DNA of 64,000 bases from Nostoc carneum NIES-2107 (GTDB lineage Bacteria; Cyanobacteriota; Cyanobacteriia; Cyanobacteriales; Nostocaceae): positions 4,797,007 to 4,861,006 of the forward strand of contig AP018180.1 in the NCBI GenBank assembly GCA_002368155.1. The letters run 5' to 3'. This document shows, in pieces, positions 36,619-44,970 of this stretch; positions within the stretch are counted from its first letter, which is position 1; each line of letters starts with the position of its first letter. A program made the position numbers and the translations under genes. The notes under the pieces were generated by a model. The model saw only the letters and a program-made list of their open reading frames with translations. It was not told the origin of the DNA and did not search any database.

Positions 36619-38014
36619 TATACCCAATCAATCGGTCTAATTCAGTTTTTAAATCCTTGGTTAACTGACTGACAGCTTGTCTAGATGCTTGGCGATCGCC
36701 TTGGGACTTAAAATAGCGATCGCTTACCGAAATTGGTTGTCCGATAGTGATTTGGGCTTTTCGCCATCCTAATCGCGGACGGGCGGGCATTTTTTGGCGA
36801 TCTCCAATTCGAGATAGCATATCGAAGATGATTAATAATGTCTCGGCAAATCGTTCAGCAGTTGGCTGTTCTTGAATATAGTTAGCGGTAACAGCAACAA
36901 AACTTTCCACCAAGCGCATATGTCGCATCCGCAAATCTGCTTCCTCAGCAATCCAGTCTGCTAATCCCCGTTTGAAGGGTGGTAAAGCATGAATATCAGC
37001 TATATCTTCCCGGTAAATATAACTCCAGCCTACTTCTTCCAAGCGGCGACAGCGATCAATAAAATTTCCCTGCGACTGGATATTAAAATATTGCTCAGTT
37101 ACTTTTAAACCAGTATCCATGAGTCGATGTAGTCGCTCAATTATTTCTAATTCGGGTGTAGGTGGAAGATTTTGGTGATAAAAACGGCGATAAAACTCTT
37201 CCATCTCGGAAATCACATATTCCGCTACCCTACATAGGCGTTGATAATCAATTTCTTGCAGTTGATCGCCACTTAATTGATCAACTGGTTGTACTGATAA
37301 ACCACTATCAATTTCTAATTTTCTCAACAGCCGATGCAGTTTTTCCCAAGGTGGATTAACGAAGCGATACTGAACAGAAACCGGGACAATAAAAACAGTC
37401 TCAGAACGTTGGGCTTTGAGTAAATCTTCTACACACCAAAACCCTAATTGAGCCACACCAGGTTCTAAGGGACTAACAATCTGGCTATGACCATTATTTC
37501 CACCTTCCGGTGCTACTGCGATCGGTATATTGCTATTAGCAAACAACTCCCTTGCTGTTTGGATAGCTTGTCTATCTAATCGCCTACCCCGACGAATTGG
37601 CAAACCTCCCATGCGCGAAAAAAACCACCCCAGCCAGTCCCCAGCCCACAAAGTCATACCGCGATCATAAAGAAAATGGGAGTGAACGGGGTATTGCAAC
37701 GCAATCCCTTTGTCTTTCGCAACCTTGGGTACAATCCGAGACAGTAAATAGAACATACAGAGAGGATCGTCCACCTCTGGATGTCGAAACGCCAACAAAA
37801 AGCGAACTTTACCAGCTTGAAACTGTTGATAAAGCTGGGCTAACACCTCAGCATTCTTCGCTTCAATCTCAACAATACCTGCAACTAACCAGGGGCGAGT
37901 CCGAAACCGTAGAAAAAATGGTAACAACCACTGAGAAATCTGGAGGACAATACGGTTCAAGCGTTGGGGGATAAACTTAAGCGGTGGTTGAACAGATTGA
38001 ATCGATTTAGGCAA
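36605..38014 (-). CDS. PlsC-like acyltransferase, C-terminus altered by IS
   Basis: 469 aa. The glycerophosphate acyltransferase signature is FRHPEVDDPL (H-x4-D, about 77-86) with the second block VAPEGGNNG (about 166-174), which corresponds to the EGT motif. It probably transfers an acyl chain to lysophosphatidate or a related lipid. The long C-terminal half is helical and unassigned. The last five residues (YSNPK) and the TGA are read from the IS630 terminal repeat; removing the IS restores GGG-TAG, so the native protein ended in LIG. Activity is unlikely to be lost. Confidence 0.82.
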   Translation of the reverse strand: MPKSIQSVQPPLKFIPQRLNRIVLQISQWLLPFFLRFRTRPWLVAGIVEIEAKNAEVLAQLYQQFQAGKVRFLLAFRHPEVDDPLCMFYLLSRIVPKVAKDKGIALQYPVHSHFLYDRGMTLWAGDWLGWFFSRMGGLPIRRGRRLDRQAIQTARELFANSNIPIAVAPEGGNNGHSQIVSPLEPGVAQLGFWCVEDLLKAQRSETVFIVPVSVQYRFVNPPWEKLHRLLRKLEIDSGLSVQPVDQLSGDQLQEIDYQRLCRVAEYVISEMEEFYRRFYHQNLPPTPELEIIERLHRLMDTGLKVTEQYFNIQSQGNFIDRCRRLEEVGWSYIYREDIADIHALPPFKRGLADWIAEEADLRMRHMRLVESFVAVTANYIQEQPTAERFAETLLIIFDMLSRIGDRQKMPARPRLGWRKAQITIGQPISVSDRYFKSQGDRQASRQAVSQLTKDLKTELDRLIGYSNPK

Positions 38015-38571
38015 TTTACCCTCCAGAGTTTGCCTTGAGGAACAGTGCGATCATAGAAAATTGCGATCGCTTCCTTGATTCTGGCACTTTTTCCCCTGAG
38101 CGGAGACTATCAATAGGGAGGACAGCTAAGAGGTGGATCGCTCCCCACACTCCACTAAACTAGAAAGTAAGATGTTGAGGTAAGTTTATGAACGCTGCTA
38201 CACTCACTTTGCCTACTAGCCTCATATTGAAAATTGACTTGACTGACGAGCAATTTTTTCAGTTGTGTCAGAAAAACCGCGATTATCGATTTGAGCGCAC
38301 AGCATCAGGGGAGTTATTAATTATGCCACCTACAGGTAGCGATACTGGCAATCGTAACTTTGATATAGTTGTTGAGTTAGGAATCTGGAATAAACAGACT
38401 AAATTAGGCAAAGGTTTTGACTCTTCAACTGGCTTTACTCTACCTAATGGCGCAGAACGTTCTCCCGATGTTTCTTGGGTAAAGATTGAGCGCTGGAATG
38501 CTTTAACCCCAGACCAACAAGAAAAGTTTGCCCCCATTTGTCCTGATTTTGTAATTGAGTTGCGCTCTCCT

Positions 38572-40075
38572 CTTGAGTTTAGACTAGGCAGCAACAAATG
38601 ACCCAGCAGTGCTGAGTTCATAAAACACAACCTTCAAGAATGAAGATATTTGAGATTAAGCAGATTTTTGTTCCTCTTTCCGTGGTTTAGAAGCAGTCTT
38701 TTTAACAATTGGATATCGTATTTTCCGGTTACGGGCTTTACCTGGTGTCCACCCAAGGGACTTTCCACGAGGTTTGGGTGGAGAGGTAGGAGTACCAATC
38801 GCAGCGAAAACTCCACCCATAGCTTGAGCAACTCGTCCTGGGGTCAATTTATCCATTGACTTTTGCCAGGGAAGAGGATTATCAGCAACTATATCACGAG
38901 CTAACCATAACTCCCAGGTCATTAACGGCATTAAGTCACTCCAATGTTCACATTGTTCTGGAGTACTGAATTTTGGTACTGTCCAATGTAAGCGTTGCTT
39001 GAGAAAGCGATACCAATGGTCAATCGTGAATCGGCGCAAGTACAATCGCCAAACTTCATCCAATGGTGGCATTTGTTCCCCAACCCAAGCTAACCACAAG
39101 GGTCTTAATACTCTCAAATTGCCATCAAGATCAAGACGTTCCACCCTCAGTAGCGTCATGGGGCGTGTAGCAGCTTTGCGAAAATGCAAATCTTCCCACA
39201 GACTGACTTTAACTCGTCCCAATTTTGGGTCATTTACTTCCAGCACAGATGCCACTTCGCCCCAGGTTGAGGGTTCATTGAGTTTAAATTGAGCACCATG
39301 CTTGCGAGGACGACCCTTGCCAGAGTAAGCAGGTGGTGCGCCCCATAGACACAGATTTGAACGTAGTCTAACTAAGATATCGGCTTTTATACTAGCTGTC
39401 TTTAACACAAAAGGCGCACAACCATATTCACTGTCCCAAAGCGAAATTGGTCGAACAGACATTGATTCACATACCTTTTTGAGTTGTTCAACTGCTTTCT
39501 CAATCGGATTGTCCCAACTGGTAATCCGTTCATGCCTCAGCGGTAGTGCCCAACTTCCTGAATCCTCTGGTATCCAAGCTATAGTACTATATCCCTGCCC
39601 AATCGTAATCGGTTTATTTCCCGCGATCTCTGTGCTACTGTGTTCTATTGTCCGTTCTTTGAGTGTCACCGCATCTGGGCGTGACCAAGCTGTATGATCT
39701 CCTGCCAACAATATGCGTTTTTCTGTTGGTATTTGCTTGATATATAACTCCATTAATTTCTCGCGGTCTGGTTTGGTATCTTGTATCGCTTCATAGATAC
39801 TCGGCCATTTGCGTCTAAACACTGGCGATAAAGATAAATCTGCCAGACTGTAGACATTACGGGTCAACAGTATCGCATCTGTTAGTTCAAATGTTGCATC
39901 ATGTGCTTTGCCTAGATGCGTATAGGCTGCTTGACGAAATTCTTCGAGTCTGGCACGTTTCATATTGGCAGATAAGAGTAGGTGATTCTCTCTTAGCTTC
40001 TGCCGAAAGGGGGACTGTCTTCAATCAGACATCCCCTTTTTCTCTTTCATCTCTCCCATTTAGTCTAAACTCCAG
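38572..40075 (-). mobile_element. 1504-bp insertion sequence, copy 2
   Basis: Same ends and length as the element at 22906-24409, and the same orientation. It is flanked by a 6-bp direct repeat TCTCCT (38566-38571 and 40076-40081), which is proven by frame restoration of the interrupted Uma2 gene. No base differences from copy 1 were noticed. Confidence 0.93.
38656..39963 (-). CDS. DDE transposase of the 1504-bp IS, copy 2
   Basis: 435 aa, identical to the product at 22990-24297 with the same candidate catalytic acids (LAGDHTAW, LWDSEYG, TIDHWYRF) and basic tail. An intact frame in both copies suggests the element can still move. Confidence 0.85.
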   Translation of the reverse strand: MKRARLEEFRQAAYTHLGKAHDATFELTDAILLTRNVYSLADLSLSPVFRRKWPSIYEAIQDTKPDREKLMELYIKQIPTEKRILLAGDHTAWSRPDAVTLKERTIEHSSTEIAGNKPITIGQGYSTIAWIPEDSGSWALPLRHERITSWDNPIEKAVEQLKKVCESMSVRPISLWDSEYGCAPFVLKTASIKADILVRLRSNLCLWGAPPAYSGKGRPRKHGAQFKLNEPSTWGEVASVLEVNDPKLGRVKVSLWEDLHFRKAATRPMTLLRVERLDLDGNLRVLRPLWLAWVGEQMPPLDEVWRLYLRRFTIDHWYRFLKQRLHWTVPKFSTPEQCEHWSDLMPLMTWELWLARDIVADNPLPWQKSMDKLTPGRVAQAMGGVFAAIGTPTSPPKPRGKSLGWTPGKARNRKIRYPIVKKTASKPRKEEQKSA

Positions 40076-40379
40076 TCTCCTAGCGATTCTTTAAAGGATT
40101 TGCAGGATAAAATGCGGGAATATCTTGAAAATGGTACGCGACTAGGTTGGTTAATTGATCGCAAAAATAAGCGCGTAGAAATTTATCGCCCAGGAAAAGA
40201 TGTAGAAATATTAGATAACCCTGAAAGTTTATCTGGAGAAGATGTACTACCTGGATTTGTCTTGCATTTACAGCAGATTATGTAATTGAATTATAAATGC
40301 GATCGCCATCAATATTGGACGCTCAAGCAATCACGAGAATATTCTATATAGGAACGTATTAGCTGATTTAACTTAGTAT

Positions 40380-40925
40380 TTACTCTATTAATAAAGCGAA
40401 CTCAGATTTAATATTCCATCTTCTACCGTCATGCATTAATAGTGTTAACTTGTCAGCAATAAATTCAAAATGCAATTGACGATTTTCAAATTCTGGCCAA
40501 GCTGCTTTAAAGTTCTGCCTTGTTAAGTCCCGAAATGCAACTGTCATGTGGGGTGCAAAGGGGCGAGTTTTACCAACCTCATCCACAATACCTAATGTTG
40601 CTTCGACATGAGCCATTAAATCGGCTTGCAAATTCAATAATTCTGGAGTTCTCAATACATTTATATATATGACACGGGGCGCAAAGGCAGCAAACCCACT
40701 GAGGGTAATCGGTACTGGCTGTTTTCTCATCGCCAATTCTGCCACAGATGCTTCTAAGTGTGACACATCGCTATTAGCCCATTTAAAGGGTGGTTGCAAA
40801 GTAATATGTGGGGGCGACTTTTGCGCGTGTCGGCTGGCATAATTATCAGCAAAATATTGCTTGATTTGGTTCGCGTAATCTTGAATATCTTGCGGTGGTA
40901 GTAAAGCAATAAAAAAGAGATTCAT
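40380..40925 (-). CDS. 2'-5' RNA ligase / cyclic phosphodiesterase family protein
   Basis: 181 aa with the two HxT motifs of the 2H phosphoesterase superfamily: PPHITLQPP (about 38-46) and FAPHMTVAF (about 122-130). Members open 2',3'-cyclic phosphates or join 2'-5' RNA ends (ThpR/LigT). The spacing of about 85 residues between the motifs and the total length fit. Start ATG at 40925 (MNLFFIALLPP). A heptamer-repeat island lies just upstream. Confidence 0.88.
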   Translation of the reverse strand: MNLFFIALLPPQDIQDYANQIKQYFADNYASRHAQKSPPHITLQPPFKWANSDVSHLEASVAELAMRKQPVPITLSGFAAFAPRVIYINVLRTPELLNLQADLMAHVEATLGIVDEVGKTRPFAPHMTVAFRDLTRQNFKAAWPEFENRQLHFEFIADKLTLLMHDGRRWNIKSEFALLIE

Positions 40926-40951
40926 TTACAAGAGTCAAAAGTCAAAGGTTA

Positions 40952-41100
40952 TCGGGCATGGGGCATGGGGCATGGGGCATGGGGCATGGGGCACTGGGTA
41001 ATGGGTAATTGGGTGTTTGTCATTAATTATTTCTCCCCCTGCTCCCTGCCCCCTTGCTTTTTCCAGTCCCCTTCATCCCTTGTCCCCAATCCCCAATCCC
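40952..41100. repeat. Heptamer-repeat island with GGGCATG tract
   Basis: About five perfect tandem GGGCATG heptamers (40957-40992) pass into GGGTAAT units, GTGTTTGTCATTAATTATTTCTCC, CCCTGCTCCCTGCC and CCCCAATCCC. It lies between divergent genes. Confidence 0.88.
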
Positions 41101-41141
41101 TACTAGATTACGATACAGAAAATTCTAGAGGTCGCAAGCAA

Positions 41142-41408
41142 ATGCCCACTTTTGTGAAGATTGAAGAAGGTACAGTTGATAAACCTACCTTTGATCAATA
41201 CGTTCCTGCCCATAAAGCTTATGTTCAGGATTTAATTGCCAAAGGACACAAAGCCAAGACAGGTTATTGGGCAGAATTGGGAGGCGGAATGATGGTGTTT
41301 GAGGCAGAATCGATGGCGGAAGCTCAAGCTATTGTAGCCCTTGACCCCTTGGTAAAAAACGGCTGTGTGAAATATCAGTTACACGAATGGCGAATTGTTA
41401 TGGAATAA
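41142..41408 (+). CDS. YCII-like protein
   Basis: 88 aa from the ATG at 41142, preceded by AGAGG (41127-41131). An upstream in-frame start at 40965 would translate the repeat island and is rejected. The YCII fold is suggested by YVPAHKAYVQDLIAKGHKAKTGYW (about 19-42, His-Asp region), GGGMMVFEAESMAEAQAIVALDPLVKNG and a final YQLHEW. Small dimeric ferredoxin-like proteins of this family are of mostly unknown function. It is followed by the SRP RNA gene. Confidence 0.82.
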   Translation: MPTFVKIEEGTVDKPTFDQYVPAHKAYVQDLIAKGHKAKTGYWAELGGGMMVFEAESMAEAQAIVALDPLVKNGCVKYQLHEWRIVME

Positions 41409-41432
41409 CATTAAATTACTAAATTTTGATGT

Positions 41433-41438
41433 TATGAT
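41433..41438 (+). promoter_or_regulatory. -10 box of the SRP RNA gene
   Basis: TATGAT lies 8 nt before the predicted first base of the RNA at about 41447. No strong -35 is visible. Confidence 0.5.
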
Positions 41439-41446
41439 GATTTATA

Positions 41447-41540
41447 GACCTGGATCTATGCGACTTCAACGCCCAAATCTTGTCAGGACCGGAAGGTAGC
41501 AGCAATACGGGATGCTTGTAGTAGGCGTAGTCTCCGGGTC
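41447..41540 (+). ncRNA. ffs: Signal recognition particle RNA (4.5S/ffs type)
   Basis: The conserved apical core is plain: GTCAGGACCGGAAGGTAGCAG with the GGAAG tetraloop at 41491-41495, then GGGATGCTTG. The ends GACCTGG (41447) and CCGGGTC (to 41540) pair to close a hairpin of about 94 nt, the small bacterial SRP RNA. It binds Ffh for membrane targeting of nascent proteins. GCCCTATTTTTAG follows and may aid termination. The order YCII - ffs - phasin-like gene is compact. Confidence 0.93.
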
Positions 41541-41568
41541 GCCCTATTTTTAGGAGTCTTCAGCAGCA

Positions 41569-41961
41569 ATGCCTGGTTTTGGAGATATTGTTCAAAAAGC
41601 TTTTTACCTCGGTGTTGGGTTAGCTTCTTACGCAGGTGAGAAAGCAGGAGGAAAATTAGCGGAACTGCGATCGCAAGTCCAAAAACTGGCAGATGAAATG
41701 GTGGCAAAGGGCGAAATGACGACAGATGAAGCCCGTCGCTTTGTCGAAGATATGATGAAGCAAGCTCAACAGCCGCCTACATCTGGTGCAGATGCAGAGC
41801 AAAAACCACCTGCTGAACCCCGCCGCATAGAAATTTTAGAAGATGATGAAGAGCCAACGGTGAAAAATACCGCAACCTCTGCAACTAATGATGTAGATGG
41901 ATTGCGCGCTCAAGTCCTAGAATTACAAGAAGAGTTAAAACGACTGCAACGTGACGAGTAA
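41569..41961 (+). CDS. Phasin-like coiled-coil protein
   Basis: 130 aa. The amphipathic N-terminus (GFGDIVQKAFYLGVGLASYAGEK) and the AELRSQVQKLADEMVAKGEMTTDEARRFVEDM stretch resemble phasin/PhaF-like proteins that coat polyhydroxyalkanoate granules. A Pro/Glu-rich acidic linker follows, then a terminal coiled coil (RAQVLELQEELKRLQ). A general cell-surface or granule-associated role is inferred. It begins 29 nt after the SRP RNA, so it may be cotranscribed. Confidence 0.72.
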   Translation: MPGFGDIVQKAFYLGVGLASYAGEKAGGKLAELRSQVQKLADEMVAKGEMTTDEARRFVEDMMKQAQQPPTSGADAEQKPPAEPRRIEILEDDEEPTVKNTATSATNDVDGLRAQVLELQEELKRLQRDE

Positions 41962-42097
41962 AAATAACTCGTAAGCAGTTGATTAATAAAGCAAAACATA
42001 GCAATTTTTTGAATATACTTGGCCTAGGGTATAGCCTATTGCTTTCAGTAAAGCTGTACTAAATGCTCTATTTATAGCCAGAAAAGATATAAAGTTT

Positions 42098-42490
42098 ATG
42101 GATCAGTGGCAAAAAGATTTAATTGACATCATTGAAACTGTGGCTGTTGAAGTAGAGCACTTTTTCCTAGGAATGAGTGAAATGGTAGACGCTTTTCTGG
42201 AAATGACAGAAGAAATTACAGAACAAGTACAGACTACAATTGCCACTGAAGTTGACCAGTACTTACATGACTTGGCTGAACCCATGATGGAAGTTTATTG
42301 GGAATTAGAAGATGTCATGGCTGATGTAGATCCCGGTTTTCCTTATCCAGTAGAACCCACACCCGAAAAAAATCCCGCCTGTATTGGTTGCACTAACTAC
42401 CACGGTCAAGTTTATGGTGGTAACTTATTAGTCTGTGCCATGCACCCTCACGGCTGGGATGATAATAATTGTCCAGACTGGGAACAGTAA
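42098..42490 (+). CDS. Conserved protein with C-terminal Cys/His cluster
   Basis: 130 aa, strongly acidic. A long helical N-terminal part (about 1-75, rich in Glu, Met and Val) is followed by a compact C-terminus with CIGCTNYHGQ (about 94-103), VCAMHPHGW (about 111-119) and NNCPDWE. The four Cys plus His residues suggest a zinc or iron-sulfur site. I recognise the pattern as a cyanobacterial protein of unknown function, not a named family. Start ATG at 42098. No partner gene is tightly linked. Confidence 0.75.
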   Translation: MDQWQKDLIDIIETVAVEVEHFFLGMSEMVDAFLEMTEEITEQVQTTIATEVDQYLHDLAEPMMEVYWELEDVMADVDPGFPYPVEPTPEKNPACIGCTNYHGQVYGGNLLVCAMHPHGWDDNNCPDWEQ

Positions 42491-42497
42491 TGAAGAT

Positions 42498-42620
42498 GAG
42501 AGGGATAAGGGAGACTGGGAAAAGCAAGGGGGCAGGGAGCAGGGGGAGAAATAATTAATGACAAACACCAAACACCCAATTACCCATTACCAAATGACAA
42601 ATGACAAATGACCAATGACA
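42498..42620. repeat. Heptamer-repeat island reaching into the queF start
   Basis: GGGATAAGGGAGACTGGG, a GGGGGCAGGGAGCAGGGGG block, AATTAATGACAAACACC, ATTACCC units and then tandem AATGACA heptamers that contain ATG at 42601, 42608 and 42615. Confidence 0.85.
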
Positions 42621-43010
42621 AATAACACTACAGAAATTAAATACGGCGAACGCGAGATTGCGGAAGGACAGCTGATTACATTTCCGAATCCGCGTGTGGG
42701 TAGAAGATATGACATTAGTATTACGTTACCTGAATTTACTTGTAAATGTCCGTTTTCAGGGTATCCGGATTTTGCCACAATTTATATTAGCTACGTACCT
42801 GATGAACGTGTAGTGGAATTGAAAGCACTCAAGCTTTACATTAACAGTTACCGCGATCGCTATATTTCCCACGAAGAATCTGCTAATCAAATTCTTGATG
42901 ATTTTGTGGTAGCTTGTGACCCTTTAGAAGCTAAAGTAAAAGCAGATTTTACTCCCCGTGGGAATGTGCATACAGTAGTGGAAGTGCGTCATCAAAAGCC
43001 AGCAAAATAA
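42615..43010 (+). CDS. queF: NADPH-dependent preQ0 reductase QueF
   Basis: 131 aa. The short, type I QueF is recognised by LPEFTCKCPFSGYPDFATIYISYVP: the catalytic Cys lies in CPFSG (about 45) and the Asp in YPDFA (about 52). VELKALKLYINSYRD matches the preQ0-binding and NADPH region, and ESANQILDDF the Glu loop. It reduces 7-cyano-7-deazaguanine to preQ1 in queuosine synthesis. The start codon lies inside a tandem heptamer repeat; of three ATGs spaced 7 nt apart only this one is in frame. No Shine-Dalgarno site precedes it. Confidence 0.95.
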   Translation: MTNNTTEIKYGEREIAEGQLITFPNPRVGRRYDISITLPEFTCKCPFSGYPDFATIYISYVPDERVVELKALKLYINSYRDRYISHEESANQILDDFVVACDPLEAKVKADFTPRGNVHTVVEVRHQKPAK

Positions 43011-43015
43011 TATCT

Positions 43016-44068
43016 TTAGTGAGATATTTTCTTTGCTGCTGACTTAACTTGAACTACAACTTTTTGAGACAGAGGAATATATCCCAGTTTTCCACTAGAC
43101 TTTTGCCCTTCAGTCACAGCCCAGTCAACAAAATTTTTCATTGCTTGGGCTTTGGCTGAGTCTTCATAATGTTTATAAGTTAACAGCCAAGTATAAGTGA
43201 CAATTGGATAAGACTGAGGATTTCTTGGATCGGCGATAAAAGCAATTAATGTATCACTGGGCAATTTTACCGATTCTAAAGTTTTAGCTACTGACTCAGG
43301 TGTGGGCTGAATGTAATTCCCAGATTTATTTTCTAAAGTCGCTACAGATAATTTATTTTGTATGGCATAGACATACTCGACATAACCAAAAGCTCCTGGG
43401 GTTTGTTGTATCTGAGCAGTAACGCCTTCATTCCCCCTAGCTGCAATCCCTACTGGCCATTGTATAGATTTACCAGCCCCAACTTTGTTTTTCCATTCTG
43501 GGCTAATATCGCTGAGATGTTGTGTTAAGACGCTAGTTGTACCGCTACCATCGGTTCGGTGGATAACTTGAATTGGCAGATTCGGCAAATTTACTCCTGG
43601 ATTAGCTATTGCTATTTTTGGATCGTTCCAATTGGTAATTTTTCCTAAAAAGATATCTGTGTAGACTGAACGTGATAGCTTCATCTGAGTTGGCAAATTC
43701 GGAATATTGTAAGCTAACACTATTGAACTGGCAGTCATGGGTAAAGCAACCACTTCCCTTTTGACTTGAGCGGCTTGTTCATGTGTAATTCCTACATCAC
43801 TGGCGGCAAAGTCTACAGTACCTTGGATGAGTTGTTGTATTCCTACACTGCTTCCTAAAGACTGATAGTTAATTTCTATATGGGGATTTCGTTGGTGGTA
43901 ATCTGCAATCCAGCGCTGATATAAAGGTGCAGGAAAACTGGCCCCAGCACCCACAACAGAAACAGCTTTGACGCTTTTAGAATCAGCCGCGCAGGAAGAA
44001 ATACTCAACGAAACAGCAATTAGGCCTAACAAAGGAGCCGATCGCTTAAATTGAAGTTGAGCAGACAT
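43016..44068 (-). CDS. pstS: Phosphate ABC transporter substrate-binding protein PstS
   Basis: 350 aa. A lipoprotein signal ends in SLSISSC (Cys26). The mature protein has the PstS hallmarks: VVGAGASFPAPLYQRWIADY, GTVDFAASDVGIT, TGSGTTSVLT in the form HRTDGSGTTSVLT, and AFGYVEY. It delivers phosphate to a PstCAB permease, which is not in the window, so this is a stand-alone pstS. I looked for a Pho box upstream and found none convincing. It is convergent with queF, 5 nt apart. Start ATG at 44068. Confidence 0.93.
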   Translation of the reverse strand: MSAQLQFKRSAPLLGLIAVSLSISSCAADSKSVKAVSVVGAGASFPAPLYQRWIADYHQRNPHIEINYQSLGSSVGIQQLIQGTVDFAASDVGITHEQAAQVKREVVALPMTASSIVLAYNIPNLPTQMKLSRSVYTDIFLGKITNWNDPKIAIANPGVNLPNLPIQVIHRTDGSGTTSVLTQHLSDISPEWKNKVGAGKSIQWPVGIAARGNEGVTAQIQQTPGAFGYVEYVYAIQNKLSVATLENKSGNYIQPTPESVAKTLESVKLPSDTLIAFIADPRNPQSYPIVTYTWLLTYKHYEDSAKAQAMKNFVDWAVTEGQKSSGKLGYIPLSQKVVVQVKSAAKKISH

Positions 44069-44421
44069 AGAAAAGTGAGTTTTTAGCTTGAATGAATAGT
44101 TTAGCCAATTCTCGTGATGTGTAGCTGACTATTCAAATGGAGATTAATACTGAATTTGATAATTAGCTGTCAAAGATGGTGTAGAGTCAATCAATTTTGG
44201 ATTTTAGTTCAGTAATGAATCAACCTGCTAATTTTGTCAGGTAAACTTAGACAACAAAAAACCAATTTAAAGTCAACAAATACCTGAAGATCTCATGTAA
44301 TTTCATGGATTTTACACAAATCAAACTAAATCGGTCTAATCTCACCGATTTAGCAATTTTTGCATAATTACTTTCTACTCACCAAAATATACAGGCTGGG
44401 CGCAATTTTGGCGACTAACTA
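44069..44421. other. Spacer upstream of pstS
   Basis: About 350 AT-rich bases holding the pstS promoter and, at 44326-44353, the terminator of the leftward gene upstream. No RNA gene seen. Confidence 0.45.
44326..44353 (-). terminator. Terminator hairpin downstream of the 44422 gene
   Basis: CTAAATCGGT and ACCGATTTAG pair perfectly around an 8-nt loop. Read leftward it is followed by TTTGATTT; read rightward by CAATTTTT, so it could work in both directions. Confidence 0.7.
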
Positions 44422-44970
44422 CTAATTGCTGATTTCTTGATAAGATGGTCGACAATTTTGGGTGAAATTCTTTCTGGAACGATTTCCACTTAAACATTGC
44501 ATTTGAGAACCAGCCCAGACAATTTGCCACACAGGGGGCGAAGTGACTAATAGCGATCGCCCGAAGGTAGTCATCTCAAATCGGTATTTAACTGCACCAA
44601 CTAAATTATTACTATGGGAAATTTGCGTAACGGTTACTAAAGCCTGGTTGCGTTGTGGATAGACTACCTCTACTTTACGTGTGCCGACAGCTGATGCTGT
44701 CTCCTCAAATGCATTCAGAGCCAATGTAGCCGGATCGCTACCTTGAAGATTAGAGTTAATACTTTCAAGGGGTATAGTTTTATAGTGGATACGCTCTGAT
44801 TCGGTTGAAATATTTTGAGATATCTGAGTTGCTGCTACCTGCTGAGTTTGACGATGACTTATATCAATACTGGTTGCAAATGGCTGGTTTTGGGAGAGAT
44901 AAACTCCAGCGCCAGCAGTGGCAAACATACTGAGTATCAAAATCAAGAACAATTTCCACTTTACTGACAT
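44422..44970 (-). CDS. Hypothetical exported or membrane-anchored protein
   Basis: 182 aa from the ATG at 44970 (MSVKWKLFLILILS); a longer frame from 45006 is possible. One N-terminal hydrophobic stretch (about 5-25) acts as signal or anchor. The rest has a polar region and then a beta-rich C-terminus (RKVEVVYPQRNQALVTVTQIS, YRFEMTTFGRSLL, WQIVWAGSQMQC) with two Cys. I do not recognise the family. It is a single gene with a clear terminator. Confidence 0.7.
   Translation of the reverse strand: MSVKWKLFLILILSMFATAGAGVYLSQNQPFATSIDISHRQTQQVAATQISQNISTESERIHYKTIPLESINSNLQGSDPATLALNAFEETASAVGTRKVEVVYPQRNQALVTVTQISHSNNLVGAVKYRFEMTTFGRSLLVTSPPVWQIVWAGSQMQCLSGNRSRKNFTQNCRPSYQEISN

Larger units (their letters stand above)
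38188..40285 (+). pseudogene. Uma2-family (DUF820) protein gene split by an IS
   Basis: The 5' part (38188-38571, 128 codons) and the 3' part (40082-40285) rejoin in frame as IELRSP-SDSLKDLQDKM once the 1504-bp IS and one TCTCCT repeat are removed, giving 195 aa. Family features: LTDEQFFQLCQKNRDYRFER near the start, TGNRNFDIVVELG, RSPDVSW with the PD-(D/E)xK-like Asp, PDFVIELRSPSD, and LGWLIDRKNKRVEIYRP. As it stands the 5' part reads into the IS and stops after 137 codons. The family is widespread in cyanobacteria, with a nuclease-like fold and uncertain role. Confidence 0.93.

Noticed and set aside
40965-41141. In-frame N-terminal extension of the YCII-like gene
   Set aside because: It is a translation of the GGGCATG repeat island; the ATG at 41142 has a ribosome site and gives the normal family N-terminus.
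44069-44320. Possible Pho box upstream of pstS
   Set aside because: AGATTAAT and AATTTAAA are near-octamers but neither has a properly spaced partner at 11-bp period.
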